64,000 nucleotides of DNA from Ryuthela nishihirai (taxonomy: Eukaryota; Arthropoda; Arachnida; Araneae; Heptathelidae). The notes below the pieces were generated by a model, which saw only the letters and a list, made by a program, of their open reading frames with translations, had not been told where the DNA came from and did not search any database. This document shows, in pieces, positions 22,798-32,832 of the stretch; position 1 is the stretch's first letter, and the number at the start of each line of letters is the position of its first letter. Location of the stretch: assembly GCA_038380435.1 (NCBI GenBank), contig JAWZYU010000009.1, positions 69,221,901-69,285,900 of the forward strand, in the 5' to 3' direction. The position numbers and the translations under genes were made by a program.

Positions 22798-24029
22798 TAA
22801 ATAAATTGAAATATTAGAAGTTTTTATTCACAAGCAATGCTTTCTCTTAAGTTTACTCTAAAGTGAAGTTTAAATAAATATCCATTCTAAGACAATCGCG
22901 AATTCAATGGTTATGAAAAAATAGATTATTTTCATAAAAGACTAGTAGAGTTAGAATATGAATAGAGATTTATGTTTAGCCCACATTTTAAATCTTTTAA
23001 ACAATTTTCATTAAAATGAGCATTATTAAATTTAATAATACCTAATCATACTGTTTAACTTCGTTTCCAGGCTTATTGGCGCTATTTACAAAGCTTTGTA
23101 AAGTGATGCCCTGTTCAATCGATAGCCGTAAAAGGACAGAATGTGTTACCTGACTCTACCAGATGTTTATTAGCTTGAAATGATCCTTTTTATCTAACTT
23201 TATATTCTTCATATTTACATAACTTTTCCTTAATGAAAGAATTACGCACCCCAACGGTTTCTGGTGAACCATAAAATTTTCATTACCTTAGCGTGACACT
23301 TTTTATTCGCTGGAAAAACAAACAGCCAACGTTTTAACTGCCGTCATTTCTAAGACATCGAATGTAATGAAGGATTCTGTGCGACACGCTGTTTGAAGGC
23401 TTACATGTGCCTCAAGACAATGCTAATTATTCCTTCGTCCCACGAAACGCTAAAGATCAATGTAACAAGTAGCATTAAACATTATTTCATGCTAATCTCT
23501 TTCAGTGCTTCCAGCGACGAAAAGCGAATAAATATCTGAAACTAATCGTATCAGTTTCGGTAAAAACTGCGTAACAACAAGATTAAAGAGGCGACTTTTT
23601 TGTTTTACTCATATGGAATTAACTCTTTATTGTTAACTCTCGAATAGGATTTAACACTTTATTGAAGAGATTAAATTAAATTGTAAAAAAATACTCAAAT
23701 AATTCTGGTCTTAATTGATGGCTTAGTGTAAATCATTCTGTACTTAGGCCTAAGAACACGAAACTTGACAGAAGTGTTGTTTATCTCAGCTCTTTCTGAT
23801 TAATACACTAAGTTGTCTGAGAAAAATATTGTGAAAAGTGCAAGAGCATTTTTTTGGGCTTTTGTTTGCAAGTTTGTTAAGCTCAAGAAAGCGCCATTTT
23901 TTTTTTTAAATTTACTCTTCGAATCAGCATCTTGTCTCAGAGTCTAACAGTGATTATAACAAATTTATGAGCAAGTCGAGGACTCAGCATAAAGGCGAAG
24001 CAAGGAACATTCATGCCTTATCTGTGGCT
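22798..24029. other. AT-rich DNA, no gene recognised
   Basis: No repeat or coding signal that I can support. The longest T and A runs are at 23646-23700 and 23897-23910. Confidence 0.5.
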
Positions 24030-24100
24030 CGAATTCAGGTTCCTTTGATCCGCAAATAATAGGAGACGCTAACCGCCCTGCCACCGAAAAATTGGAAAAA
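24030..24100 (-). mobile_element. SINE-B head remnant
   Basis: CATGCCTTATCTGTGGCTCG, AATTCAGGTTCC and GCTAACCGCCCTGCCACC match, in order, the reverse complement of the tRNA-like head of SINE-B seen at 62990-63070. The rest of the element is absent. Confidence 0.6.
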
Positions 24101-24152
24101 AAAAACGTTTATCTCAGAGCATTATTTGTATATAGTAAAATTCCTAATTTGG

Positions 24153-24508
24153 TTGGGTTGATTTACCTCTGAGCGGCACTTTTTTGCACACCATGTACTA
24201 AATGGCCAGGTCACAAGGACCCTGAAGACTCAGAGAAGGTTGTGGGAGGGAATCCACTAGAACAGCTGTTGGGAGACAGATGGTAGCCTCCCATCAAGGC
24301 TATCCAGCGTGTTCTTTAACGTGCACAGAGTATGGCTCTACCGCACACTGTGCCACGGCTTAACACCCCATCTGACGGACGGCGGCCTTTCCAAGCCCAT
24401 CGGTGTCCCTTACTGACCGTGAGCAGGGAGTTTTGTGGAAATAAGTCTCAACGCTGACCCAGCTGGGATTCGAACCTGGGAACTGCAGATTACGACCACC
24501 CCCGCTCC
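24153..24508 (-). mobile_element. SINE-A copy
   Basis: Minus-strand, exact 12 bp TSD TTCCTAATTTGG at 24141-24152 and 24509-24520. A deletion removes most of the head between GATTACGA and CCACCCCCGC, so box A is lost while box B remains. Confidence 0.93.
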
Positions 24509-24816
24509 TTCCTAATTTGGAATAAGAGAACGTCAATTCATTCTACGGCAGTTTTTAAACAATTTTTATGACCACCAGTCCTTCCTCCTATCTAACACCA
24601 CTTCCAAATGGTCGTCTGGACCACGGACTACCTGAGCTTGACCTCACCTGTTATATTCATTACCACTACGCTATAAGAAATTTTTCCTTTTAGCAGAATC
24701 TTTACTTTGTATTCTTCACAAACAATTTATTTAATGAGTATTTCTGTAGTATTGTATCCAATGCAAACTGAATTGTTTTTATAGATAAGAAAAGCTAATA
24801 TTGATATGCTTCCTCT

Positions 24817-25202
24817 GGGGCGGGGGTGGCTCAGTCGGTAGCGCGCCAGGCTCGTAATCTGTAGTTCCCAGGTTCGAGTCCCATCTGGGTCAGCGTCGAG
24901 ATTTATCTCCGCAAAATTCCCCGCCCTGCCCACGGTCAGTAGGGGACACCGATGGGCTTGGAAAGGCCGCCGTCCGTCGGATGGGAGAGCCGCCGTCCGT
25001 GTGCGGGAGAGCCATACCCTGTGCACGTTAAAGAACACGCTGGATGGCCTTGACGGGAGGCTACCATCTGTCTCCCAACAGCTGTTCCAGTGGGTCCCCT
25101 CCCCCAACCTTCTCTGAGCCTTCGGGGTCCATGTGACCTGGCCATTTAGCCCATGGTGTGCAAAAAAGTGCCGCTCAGAGGTAAAACAACAACAACAACA
25201 AC
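24817..25202 (+). mobile_element. SINE-A copy, young, (AAC)n tail
   Basis: Plus-strand full-length copy with perfect box A TGGCTCAGTCGG and box B GGTTCGAGTCC. Exact 13 bp TSD ATATGCTTCCTCT at 24804-24816 and 25203-25215. The tail is GGTAAAAC followed by (AAC)n instead of CCAACCC. The body segment near 24985-25000 reads AGAGCCGCCGTCC where siblings have the ACGTTAAGCCGTGGCC form, a local conversion-like change. Confidence 0.95.
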
Positions 25203-25297
25203 ATATGCTTCCTCTAAAACTCTTGTGGAGAAAGTTAGCACTAGAATTAAAATGGAGAAAGTATAACACTGGAATTAAAGAAAATATTGATGGAATC

Positions 25298-25509
25298 GGC
25301 CGTCCCGTGGCCGAGTGGTTAGCACGCTTGGCTACTGATCTAAGGGACCTGGGTTCGAGCCCCGGAATTAGGCATGGATGTGTGTGTCGTTTTTCTGCTG
25401 AGGTCCTGCCATCCTCTCAGATCTCCTACTGTGGCATATAAACTAACAGGCTCCTGTCAGACCTCTGTGGCAAGCAGCTGCTTGAGGGGGTATTTATTAT
25501 TTTATTATT
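25298..25509 (+). mobile_element. SINE-B copy, full length
   Basis: A different tRNA-derived SINE. Head has box A-like TGGCCGAGTGG and box B GGTTCGAGCCCC. The short body contains CCTGTCAGACCTCTGTGGCA and AGCAGCTGCTTGAGGGGGTA, and the tail is a (TTATT)n-like microsatellite. TSD TATTGATGGAATC is present at 25285-25297 and 25510-25522. Body and tail share nothing with SINE-A. The ATT-rich tail resembles the 3' end of the LINE at 38582, which could make that LINE type a mobilisation partner; that is speculative. Confidence 0.92.
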
Positions 25510-25615
25510 TATTGATGGAATCAGTTTTGATAAACACGGTCTAATGGGAATTTGCAAAATCATGTGAAAAAGAACCATTTTAATATACAACGTTTGCAAA
25601 TTCCAATTTAAACTA

Positions 25616-26398
25616 CAGTATTTGTTATTCTAAGACCCACTTTTTTTACCATATAAACATCTCTAAAAACGGGGTGCGTCTTAAAATCGCAGTTTTTTTT
25701 TTTAAATTTTTCCGCACTTTGCACACGGCACCACACGTTTTGTTTTTACGCGGAAACCCCGCCTCCAAGTTTGACCGTTATCGCATTCTCCAATTAAATT
25801 GGAGAATAAAGTGGCGTGGGTATTTTCCAGCGTTTTCCAAATATAAAGTCACCGTTATTTCCTTATAGGGGAGCATTGTGAGTGAATTATAGTGAGCTTG
25901 GAACCTAGCTGTTGACTGACAACCTTTCGCTGACACCTTCCGGAAAAATTAAGAAAGCGCTGGCATCAAAATTGGCGGAATGTTTATCAAAGCTTGGAAG
26001 CTAATCCAAGAAAGAATAGTGCAGCACTCATTTAACAAATGTTGCATCACCAACACTCTCGATGGCCCAGAAGACGATATATTATGCGATAATGAAGATA
26101 AAGGCCACTCAAAAGAATCAGACTCTGAATGTGAAGTAGACTCTGATATTGATTCAGATGCAGATATGACGGCTGGGAAGAATCAGACTCTGATATTGAT
26201 TCAGAAGGAAGTGATGAATAACTTCCTGATAAATAGGTACCTATTGTTGTTAGTAAATTGAATTCTATTATAATAAAAATATTGTTCGATATATTTTAAC
26301 GTTTTATTTTTTTAGAATCAAAGCTTTTTTTCTGTTGGTGGTACTGAAATTAAGGTGCGTCTTACAATCGATGGCGTCTTAGAATCGAAGAAATACGG
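25616..26398 (+). mobile_element. pogo-like element, internally deleted
   Basis: Ends read CAGTATTTGTTATTCTAAGA (left) and, inverted from the right, CCGTATTTCTTCGATTCTAA, flanked by TA at 25614-25615 and 26399-26400. TA target and TIR style fit Tc1/mariner-pogo elements. A subterminal GTGCGTCTTA is repeated inside both ends. Only the 3' end of a transposase gene remains, so the copy cannot be autonomous. Confidence 0.85.
25980..26261 (+). pseudogene. pogo/Tigger-type transposase, C-terminal remnant
   Basis: The frame reads AWKLIQERIVQHSFNKC followed by CITNTLDGPEDDIL. This matches the conserved end of pogo/Tigger DDE_1 transposases, where a tryptophan-containing helix precedes a KxCGIxNALDGxEDD motif. 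An acidic serine-rich stretch follows (ESDSECEVDSDIDSDAD), as is common at these C-termini. The DNA-binding domain and the catalytic DDE core are absent: the upstream 25680-25975 sequence has no continuous frame. The usual glycine of CGI is C here. Confidence 0.8.
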
Positions 26399-26416
26399 TA
26401 ATAGTAAAAACAAAAA

Positions 26417-26800
26417 TGAGACAGGGTAGCTCAATCGGTGGCGCGCCAGGCTTATAATTTACAGTTTATAGGTTCGAATCCAATCTGTGCCAGCTTTGAG
26501 ATATATTTCCGCTAATCCCACACAATGTCCTCCGTCAGGAAAGGGACACTAATGGGCTTGGAAAGGTCACATCTGTCGGATTGGACGTTAAGACGTGGCT
26601 CTGTGTACAAGAGAGCCATACACTGTGCTGTTAAAGAACACGATGTATGCTCTTAATGGGAGGTTTCCATCTGTTTCCTAGCAGCTGTCCAATGAGTCTC
26701 CTTCCCCTAATGTTTGAGTCCTTGAGACTCTAGTCACCTGGTCATTTAGCCCATTGGGTGCAAAAACCGCCTCTGAGCGGCAATTTTTGAAAATGAACCC
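26417..26800 (+). mobile_element. SINE-A copy, diverged
   Basis: Plus-strand, starting 18 bp after the pogo-like element. Head with TAGCTCAATCGGTGG and GGTTCGAATCC. Body and tail are recognisable to about the CTCTGAGCGGC segment near 26774. Confidence 0.85.
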
Positions 26801-26895
26801 AACACCAAGCAAAAGTAAGATTATTTCAGGTAGCAAGTATGTTCATCGTCAGGCGCCTTTAAACTGTTTCTTTAAACATAGTCTTGAGTTATATT

Positions 26896-27385
26896 TACGA
26901 GGGGCGTTCAGAAAGTTCTTGACATGCATCTGTAGAACAAAAACCATTGCACTTACCTCAGCAAAAATTTTGCTGTTCTTCAAAGTACTCCCCTCCAGCC
27001 TCTATGCAAAGTTGCAGACGTTTACTCCAATTATGGAACACTTGGAGAATACTCCGAAACTCCGAATGAATTCATTTTGCAAGGTCTGACACCCTTGAAA
27101 AAGTCTTCCCAGAAAGTCCCTTTTCATTTTTCGAAAAATCAAAAATCGCACGGTGCAAAGTTGGGTGAATATGCAGGATGGCGTAGCTGTTTTATTTTTT
27201 CCTGCTCCAGATAGGCCATAACTTGGATGGATTTTGTGAGCACTGGCATTGTCATGAAGAAGAACCCTTGACAAGTCTTTTGTTGGACGATGCTCCTTCT
27301 TCTCCTTAACCAATTTGGGAGAAACAATGTTGATGTAGTATTGGCCCTTTATAGGCATTTTCTCGGGTAATGTGTCTACGGCTAC
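26896..27385 (-). pseudogene. mariner transposase, C-terminal remnant
   Basis: Read on the minus strand, two frames overlap. One holds LLHDNASAH, the mariner HDNAxxH motif with the second catalytic aspartate. The other holds HPAYSPNFAPCDF, equivalent to HPPYSPDLAPCDF with the third catalytic aspartate (CDF). The motifs lie in different frames, so at least one frameshift separates them. The 3' end of the element is near 26896, where the sequence ACGAGGGGCGTTCAGAAAGT looks like a mariner terminus. The 5' two thirds are missing. Confidence 0.85.
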
Positions 27386-27452
27386 TTAATTTGGGAATTA
27401 AAAAAAAAATTGTGAGCATCCTCTTCATTGAGCGAAAGTCTCGTGGGAAAAA

Positions 27453-27699
27453 TGGTTGGGTTGGGTTGTTTTACCTCTGAGCGGCACTTTTTTTCACACC
27501 ATGGGATAAATGGCCAGGTCACATGGACCCGAAGGCTCAGAGAAGGTCAGCGTCCATCCAACGTGTTCTTTAACGTGCACAGGGTATGGCTCTCCCGCCA
27601 CGGTTTAACGTCCCATCCGACGGACGGCGGCCTTTCCAAGCCCATCGGTGTCCCATACTGACAGTGGACAGGATGGGGAATTTTGCGGATATAAATTTT
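27453..27699 (-). mobile_element. SINE-A copy with internal deletion, headless
   Basis: Minus-strand. The tail and body are near-consensus but about 75 bp are missing around 27545-27550, and another piece near 27597. It ends at GCGGATATAAATTTTTGAAC without a head. Confidence 0.88.
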
Positions 27700-28205
27700 T
27701 GAACTTTTTGAACTCCCGTCGTAGTGTACACACATTCTTTTGTACAAAAGCATCGGGCATTGTGCTCTGATTTGTTATAACGCAGGAGTCCATTTCTCCA
27801 TTTATAGAGAAATCTTATTACTATTGCTTCAGAACATTTCAGTGTAAAGAGAAAATTGAACAATGCGTGGCTCAAAGTTGTTTTCAAGATGTTTCAAAAC
27901 AGATGTAAAACATTGTCGTCATCTGCATTGAGTGACTAATGAAAACATACAATATCGTTATGGCAACACCAGTCTTGATTAATATATATTAAAAATAGAT
28001 TCAATACAGATTAACTGAAATGTACGATGAAAAGAAGAAACAACTTCATTAATTACTGCTGTATCGAGTTGCCTCTTATCGTTATGTAAATGTTTTTGAA
28101 ACCCTTTGCTAATCATCTCTTTGTATGCAAGAGGTATAGGCAACCTAATATCATTAGCTGAAGGCTAGCGTTAACACCAGCAACATTAACACACCATGAC
28201 TGAAA
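27700..28205. other. No gene recognised
   Basis: AT-rich spacer. The 27720-27900 frames are SINE read-through or unassigned. Confidence 0.5.
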
Positions 28206-28542
28206 CAGGTTCGAGTCCCAGCTGGGTCAGCGTTGAGATTTATCTCCGCAAAATTCCCCGCCTTGCCCACGGTCAGTAGGGGACACCGATGGGCTTGGAA
28301 AGGCCGCCGTCCGTCGGATGGGACGTTAAGCCGTGGCCCCGTGTGCGGGAGAGCCATACCCTGTGCACGTTAAAGAACATGCTGGATGGCCTTGACGGGA
28401 GGCTACCATCTGTCTCCCAACAGCTGTTCCAGTGGGTCCCCTCCCCCAACCTTCTCTGAGCCTTCGGGGTCCATGTGACCTCGCCATTTAGCCCATGGTG
28501 TGCAAAAAAGTGCCGCTCAGATGTAAAACAACCCAACCCAAC
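28206..28542 (+). mobile_element. SINE-A copy, 5'-truncated at box B
   Basis: Plus-strand copy beginning exactly at CAGGTTCGAGTCCCAG, so box A and the anticodon arm are missing. Exact 12 bp TSD CCATGACTGAAA at 28194-28205 and 28543-28554. Near-consensus body. Confidence 0.95.
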
Positions 28543-28632
28543 CCATGACTGAAAAGGCAATTGGATTTTTACCGTATTAGTAACAGCTTCAAAAGATTTT
28601 TAAACAAAAAACGTAGCATATCGTTCAGTGGC

Positions 28633-29031
28633 AGGGGGTAGGGGCGGGGGTGGCTCAGTCGGTAGCGCGCCAGGCTCGTAATCTGTAGTTCCCAGGTTCG
28701 AGTCCCAGCTGGGTCAGCGTTGAGATTTATCTCCGCAAAATTCCCCGCCCTGCCCACGGTCAGTAGGGGACACCGATGGGCTTGGAAAGGTCTCCGTCCG
28801 TCGGATGGGACGTTAAGCCGTGGCCCCGTGTGCGGGAGAGCCATACCCTGTGCACGTTAAAGAACACGCTGGATGGCCTTGACGGGAGGCTACCATCTGT
28901 CGCCCAACAGCTGTTCCAGTGGGTCCCCTCCCCCAACCTTCTCTGAGCCTTCGGGGTCCACGTGACCTGGCCATTTAGCCCATGGTGTGCAAAAAAGTGC
29001 CGCTCAGAGGTAAAACAACAACAACCCAACC
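28633..29031 (+). mobile_element. SINE-A copy, full length, young
   Basis: Plus-strand, perfect boxes A and B. Exact 11 bp TSD CGTTCAGTGGC at 28622-28632 and 29032-29042. A few extra bases (AGGGGGTA) precede the usual GGGGCGGGGGTGG start. Tail is intermediate: AACAACAACAACCCAACC. Confidence 0.95.
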
Positions 29032-29160
29032 CGTTCAGTGGCGTGTCGGGTTTTTTTGTATGTGGGGCGTGCTGAAGCTTAAGATTTTTTCGCAACACCA
29101 TGATGATAATAACAACACGAGCTTGTAACACTGAAACAAACACTCAATTTGTGGGTGGAA

Positions 29161-29197
29161 ATTATGTTAATTAAGGTGGAACCTTAATTAACATAAT
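29161..29197. repeat. Perfect 17 bp hairpin
   Basis: ATTATGTTAATTAAGGT (29161-29177) and its exact reverse complement (29181-29197) are separated by 3 nt. No U-tract or gene context makes it a terminator; it may be a residue of a palindromic element. Confidence 0.9.
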
Positions 29198-29519
29198 ACA
29201 AATGTTAATTTTATAAACTAAAATTTAATGTAGCTCTTTAGATACTCATTAGTAGAAACTCCGTCTAAATTCGACTGGCGAAAACTGGAAATTCGAAATG
29301 GTGAACTAAAGAGAAGGGATGGATGGGTGGGGGACAAAATGTTATCAAGTTTCGAAATCGGGTTCTATTATAGATAAGGACTTAATGTTCTAAGGCAACA
29401 AATTTCCTGTTGAAAATAAATGGATCCTTTGGGTCAAATGAAAGGAAAACTAAAAATGCGACTCCTTTCATTTCGAGGTAGCTTGTGGCTTTAATATTAG
29501 ATTAAGACCCGTACCTTGG

Positions 29520-29766
29520 GTTGGGTTGTTGGGTTGTTTTACCTCTGAGCGGCACTTTTTTGCACACCATGGGCTAAATGGCCAGGTCACATGGACCCCG
29601 AGGGCTCAGAGAAGGTTGGGGGAGGGGACCCACTGGAACAGCTGTTGGGAGACAGATGGTAGCCTCCCGTCAAGGCCATCCAGCGTGTTCTTTAACGTGC
29701 ACAGGGTATGGCTCTCCTGCACACGGGGCCACGGCTTTACGTCCCATCCGACGGACGGCGTCCTAT
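29520..29766 (-). mobile_element. SINE-A copy, 5'-truncated in the body
   Basis: Minus-strand, exact 12 bp TSD CCCGTACCTTGG at 29508-29519 and 29767-29778. The element stops in the CGGACGGCGTCC region of the body, so the whole tRNA head was never inserted. Confidence 0.94.
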
Positions 29767-29778
29767 CCCGTACCTTGG

Positions 29779-30202
29779 AGTAGGGGGATTATTTTTTCAA
29801 AATGGGGTGTAGGGGACCATTCTCTCCTCCTTTTTCTTTTTCTTTAAGAATGCTAATAACCGACATGAAGGCGGAAAATTTGTTGACTAAAAATTGACAT
29901 TTGTCTTACCCCCTTCCCACGGAGCAAAAATGTAAGCAAGTTTGCTCAGTTGGCCTCCCCCCCCCCCAACCATAGTCCTTCGCTACGCCCCTGTCTTCCA
30001 GATTATCTCCGTCCTTTTTAAAAATAAATAGTTAGCTGCAAAAGGTCGAGGGAAAGGTCGTCACAAGGACCCCGAGAAGGTTTGGGAAAGGGGACACACT
30101 AGACAATTCAATTCTTCTGTCTTAACGTATCGCAATACGATAAATCCGGTCTTGAATATGGTGAGACACCTCTAAAAGATACAGTGTAATATTTGGCGAT
30201 AA
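29779..30202. other. Spacer with a possible transposon terminus
   Basis: C-rich tract at 29957-29969 followed by CTTCGCTACGCCCCTG ending at 29993. Read on the minus strand this starts CAGGGGCGTAGCGA, a form common at hAT-type termini. The same word occurs at 35876-35889. The partner end is not identified. Confidence 0.4.
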
Positions 30203-30591
30203 GGGGCGGGGGTGGCTCAGTCGGTAGCGCGCCAGGCTCGTAATCTGTAGTTCCCAGGTTCGAGTCCCACCTGGGTCAGCGCTGAGATTTATCTCCGCAA
30301 AAATTCCCCGCCCTGCCCACGGTCAGTAGGGGACACCGATGGGCTTGGAAAGGTCGCCGTCCGTCGGATGGGACGTTAAGCCGTGGCCCCGTGTGCGGGA
30401 GAGCCATACCCTGTGCACGTTAAAGAACACGCTGGATGGCCTTGACGGGAGGCTACCATCTGTCTCCCAACAGCTGTTCCAGTGGGTCCCCTCCCCCAAC
30501 CTTCTCTGAGCCTTCGGGGTCCATGTGACCTGGCCATTTAGCCCATGGTGTGCAAAAAAGTGCCGCTCAGAGGTAAAACAACCCAACCCAA
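30203..30591 (+). mobile_element. SINE-A copy, full length, young
   Basis: Plus-strand with perfect boxes A and B. Exact 12 bp TSD ATTTGGCGATAA at 30191-30202 and 30592-30603. Tail GGTAAAACAACCCAACCC. Confidence 0.96.
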
Positions 30592-30717
30592 ATTTGGCGA
30601 TAATGAATAAATTTATTCTAGCTAAAACTGCAACAAAATTTACTGTGTATGGCTACGTCGTCTCCTGCTGTTTTCTGATAGTCTCCCTTTTACCTGGATT
30701 ATATAGACGCGGAAATT

Positions 30718-30935
30718 TTTAGGAAGTGGTTAGCGTGCTTGGCTACTGATTACCGAAACCCGGGTTCATCCCTCAGATAAGGCCCTGATGTTCCCTTTCA
30801 GGTATTTTCATTCTACTGAGATATTGCCTTCCTCAGAGATCTTCGAGATGTTGCATTATACGAAAAGGCTCCTATCAGACCTCTGTGTCAAGCTGGTGCA
30901 TGAGGGATAATTTATTTCTATTTTATTATTCTATT
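30718..30935 (+). mobile_element. SINE-B copy, diverged
   Basis: Plus-strand. AGTGGTTAGCGTGCTTGGCTAC, then CCGGGTTCATCCC (box B decayed), then CTCCTATCAGACCTCTGTG, and an ATT-rich tail. The first bases of the head are missing. Confidence 0.8.
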
Positions 30936-31223
30936 TCATTATTTTTAACTCTGCGCTTAACGAGAGTCAACTGCAAATGAAGCACTTTGTCTGTGGCGCA
31001 GCATCTCGTTTTAATTATTAGTCAGGTAATAGCTGGCGAACTTCAGGTTGGAATTTTTGATATGGCGTGAAAGTCTTTCTGATAAGAACGCATCCTTTCA
31101 TAGTTACTAAGACTGATGGAAAAGTGGATTATTTATTTATTTTGTCTCCTGTCAGGCATATAACCCACAGAGCCCCAGGAATGAAGTTTACTGAAAATAA
31201 GGAGACTGTTTACGAAGTTGGTG

Positions 31224-31623
31224 TGGGCTGGGTAGCTCAGCTGGTAGAGCAGAGAATAGTAATCTGCTAGTTCCCAGTTTAGAATCCCAACTGTGCCAGA
31301 GTTGAGATTTATCTCCTCAAAACTTCCCGCCCTGCCTCGGTCAGTTCCGATGAGCTTCGAAAGGCCTCCGTGGTGGCGTGTGCAGGAGGATGGCCTTGAT
31401 GGGAGGCTACCATCTGATTCATAATCCGCTGTCCAAATAATCAGATGGGAGGCTACCATCTGATTCATAATCCGCTGTCCAAATAATCAGATGGGAGGCT
31501 ACCATCTGATTCATAACCACTGTCCTTTCCCAACCTTCTCTGATCCCTTGGGGTTCTTGTGACCTGGCTATTTAGCCCATTGTATGCAAAAATGGGCCAC
31601 TCAGAGATAAAAGAGCAACAACA
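31224..31623 (+). mobile_element. SINE-A copy with triplicated body segment
   Basis: Plus-strand. The head keeps a very tRNA-like TAGCTCAGCTGGTAGAGC. Probable TSD ACGAAGTTGGTG (31212-31223) versus ACGAAGTGGGTG (31624-31635), one mismatch. A ~46 bp segment, GATGGGAGGCTACCATCTGA then TTCATAA..CCGCTGTCC, is present three times at about 31397-31520; the first two are almost identical. Tail AAAAGAGCAACAACAAC. Confidence 0.88.
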
Positions 31624-32682
31624 ACGAAGTGGGTGAGTAGAAGTTCAATAGCACTGATAATGTTAAAATGAAAATATGCTTATTATAAATACTGATATTA
31701 GTAATATAGCAGATGGGAGTTAAATATTTCACAGCAAAGTTATAACTTCGCTGGTATTAATGTATTGCAAGACAGGAAATGCAATTACACAAATTCGTGG
31801 CATATAGTATTTCTTACCTAACCATTCGATTTACTGTAATCATAGCTGCTTGTTAAGTTTGCTTACAGAACAGGATTATTGCAAATGTATCAGAAGAAAC
31901 TTTGAGTATTAAATTCAGTTTAACTACTTTTTTCACATTCATCTTTTCTGGTATTTCTCTCCTCCCCCCTCCCCCCCCCCTCAGTATTTCATTAGAGGTG
32001 GAAAAGCTTTCGTCGTTCCATTCTATTCCTCTTCTTCAGGAAGCTAATTCTTCGAAGCTTTCGCAAAACAGATTTACATATTTGTTGCTGGCTTCATTAA
32101 TATCAAGATGAAATTACGCATTTTGTATTCAACGTAGAAGCAGTTTTTCTCATTATTCATGAAGTATAACCGATGGGAGGTGGAATAGTGAATCATGGGC
32201 AGAAATTTATTGTGATTTCGATGTTTATTAAATTTTTAACACTTCGAACTAAACTATGTAAATGAAGTGTTGCAAAAAATGACAATTTTTATGAGAAAAG
32301 GTGTTCATTACAAGAGTGTAAAAGTCTACATGGCTTTAAATATTTTGAATTGTCCTATGACAAGAAGAAGGATCAAAATTAATATGAGCTTCGGTTTAAT
32401 AAAAATGGACTCCTGAAACTATTTATGTAAAAAAGCAGAATTCCCTTTTCGTAGCTTTCGGTATTCAATTCTCACAACACAGGAAAAGCAAAAAAAAGAT
32501 TTCGGTGAAATTGGAAAAAACGTAGCTTAGGAGAGCAAGCACTCGAATAAAATCATATCGAAAAAAAAAGTGATGACGAGGGGGAGGAGAAGAGAGGAAG
32601 GGATTTGATTGCAGTTCCAGTATAAAATGTTTTCTTTCTTTTTTAGTGATCTCTAAAAAATTTCTTAAAAATGAATGTAATA
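31624..32682. other. AT-rich DNA, no gene recognised
   Basis: A C-rich tract occurs at 31965-31980. No supported coding sequence or repeat. Confidence 0.5.
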
Positions 32683-32832
32683 TACACCTAAGAGCAAAAA
32701 CATTATGACCAGTCCGTCTTTATGCAAATCGAAGCAACTGCAGGTAAACGACAGCGCGTGTGAAGGTCATGAAACGGTATAAATAACACCTGATACTGAT
32801 CTCTGTTAATCAGTATTATTCTTGTTCTTCAG

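Noticed and set aside
29161..29197. Rho-independent terminator
   Set aside because: The stem is AT-rich, there is no U-tract or upstream gene, and the DNA is eukaryotic.
24835..30280. Functional tRNA genes at the SINE heads
   Set aside because: Boxes A and B are perfect in several copies, but the acceptor and anticodon stems do not pair as a cloverleaf, and the sequence continues directly into the conserved SINE body.
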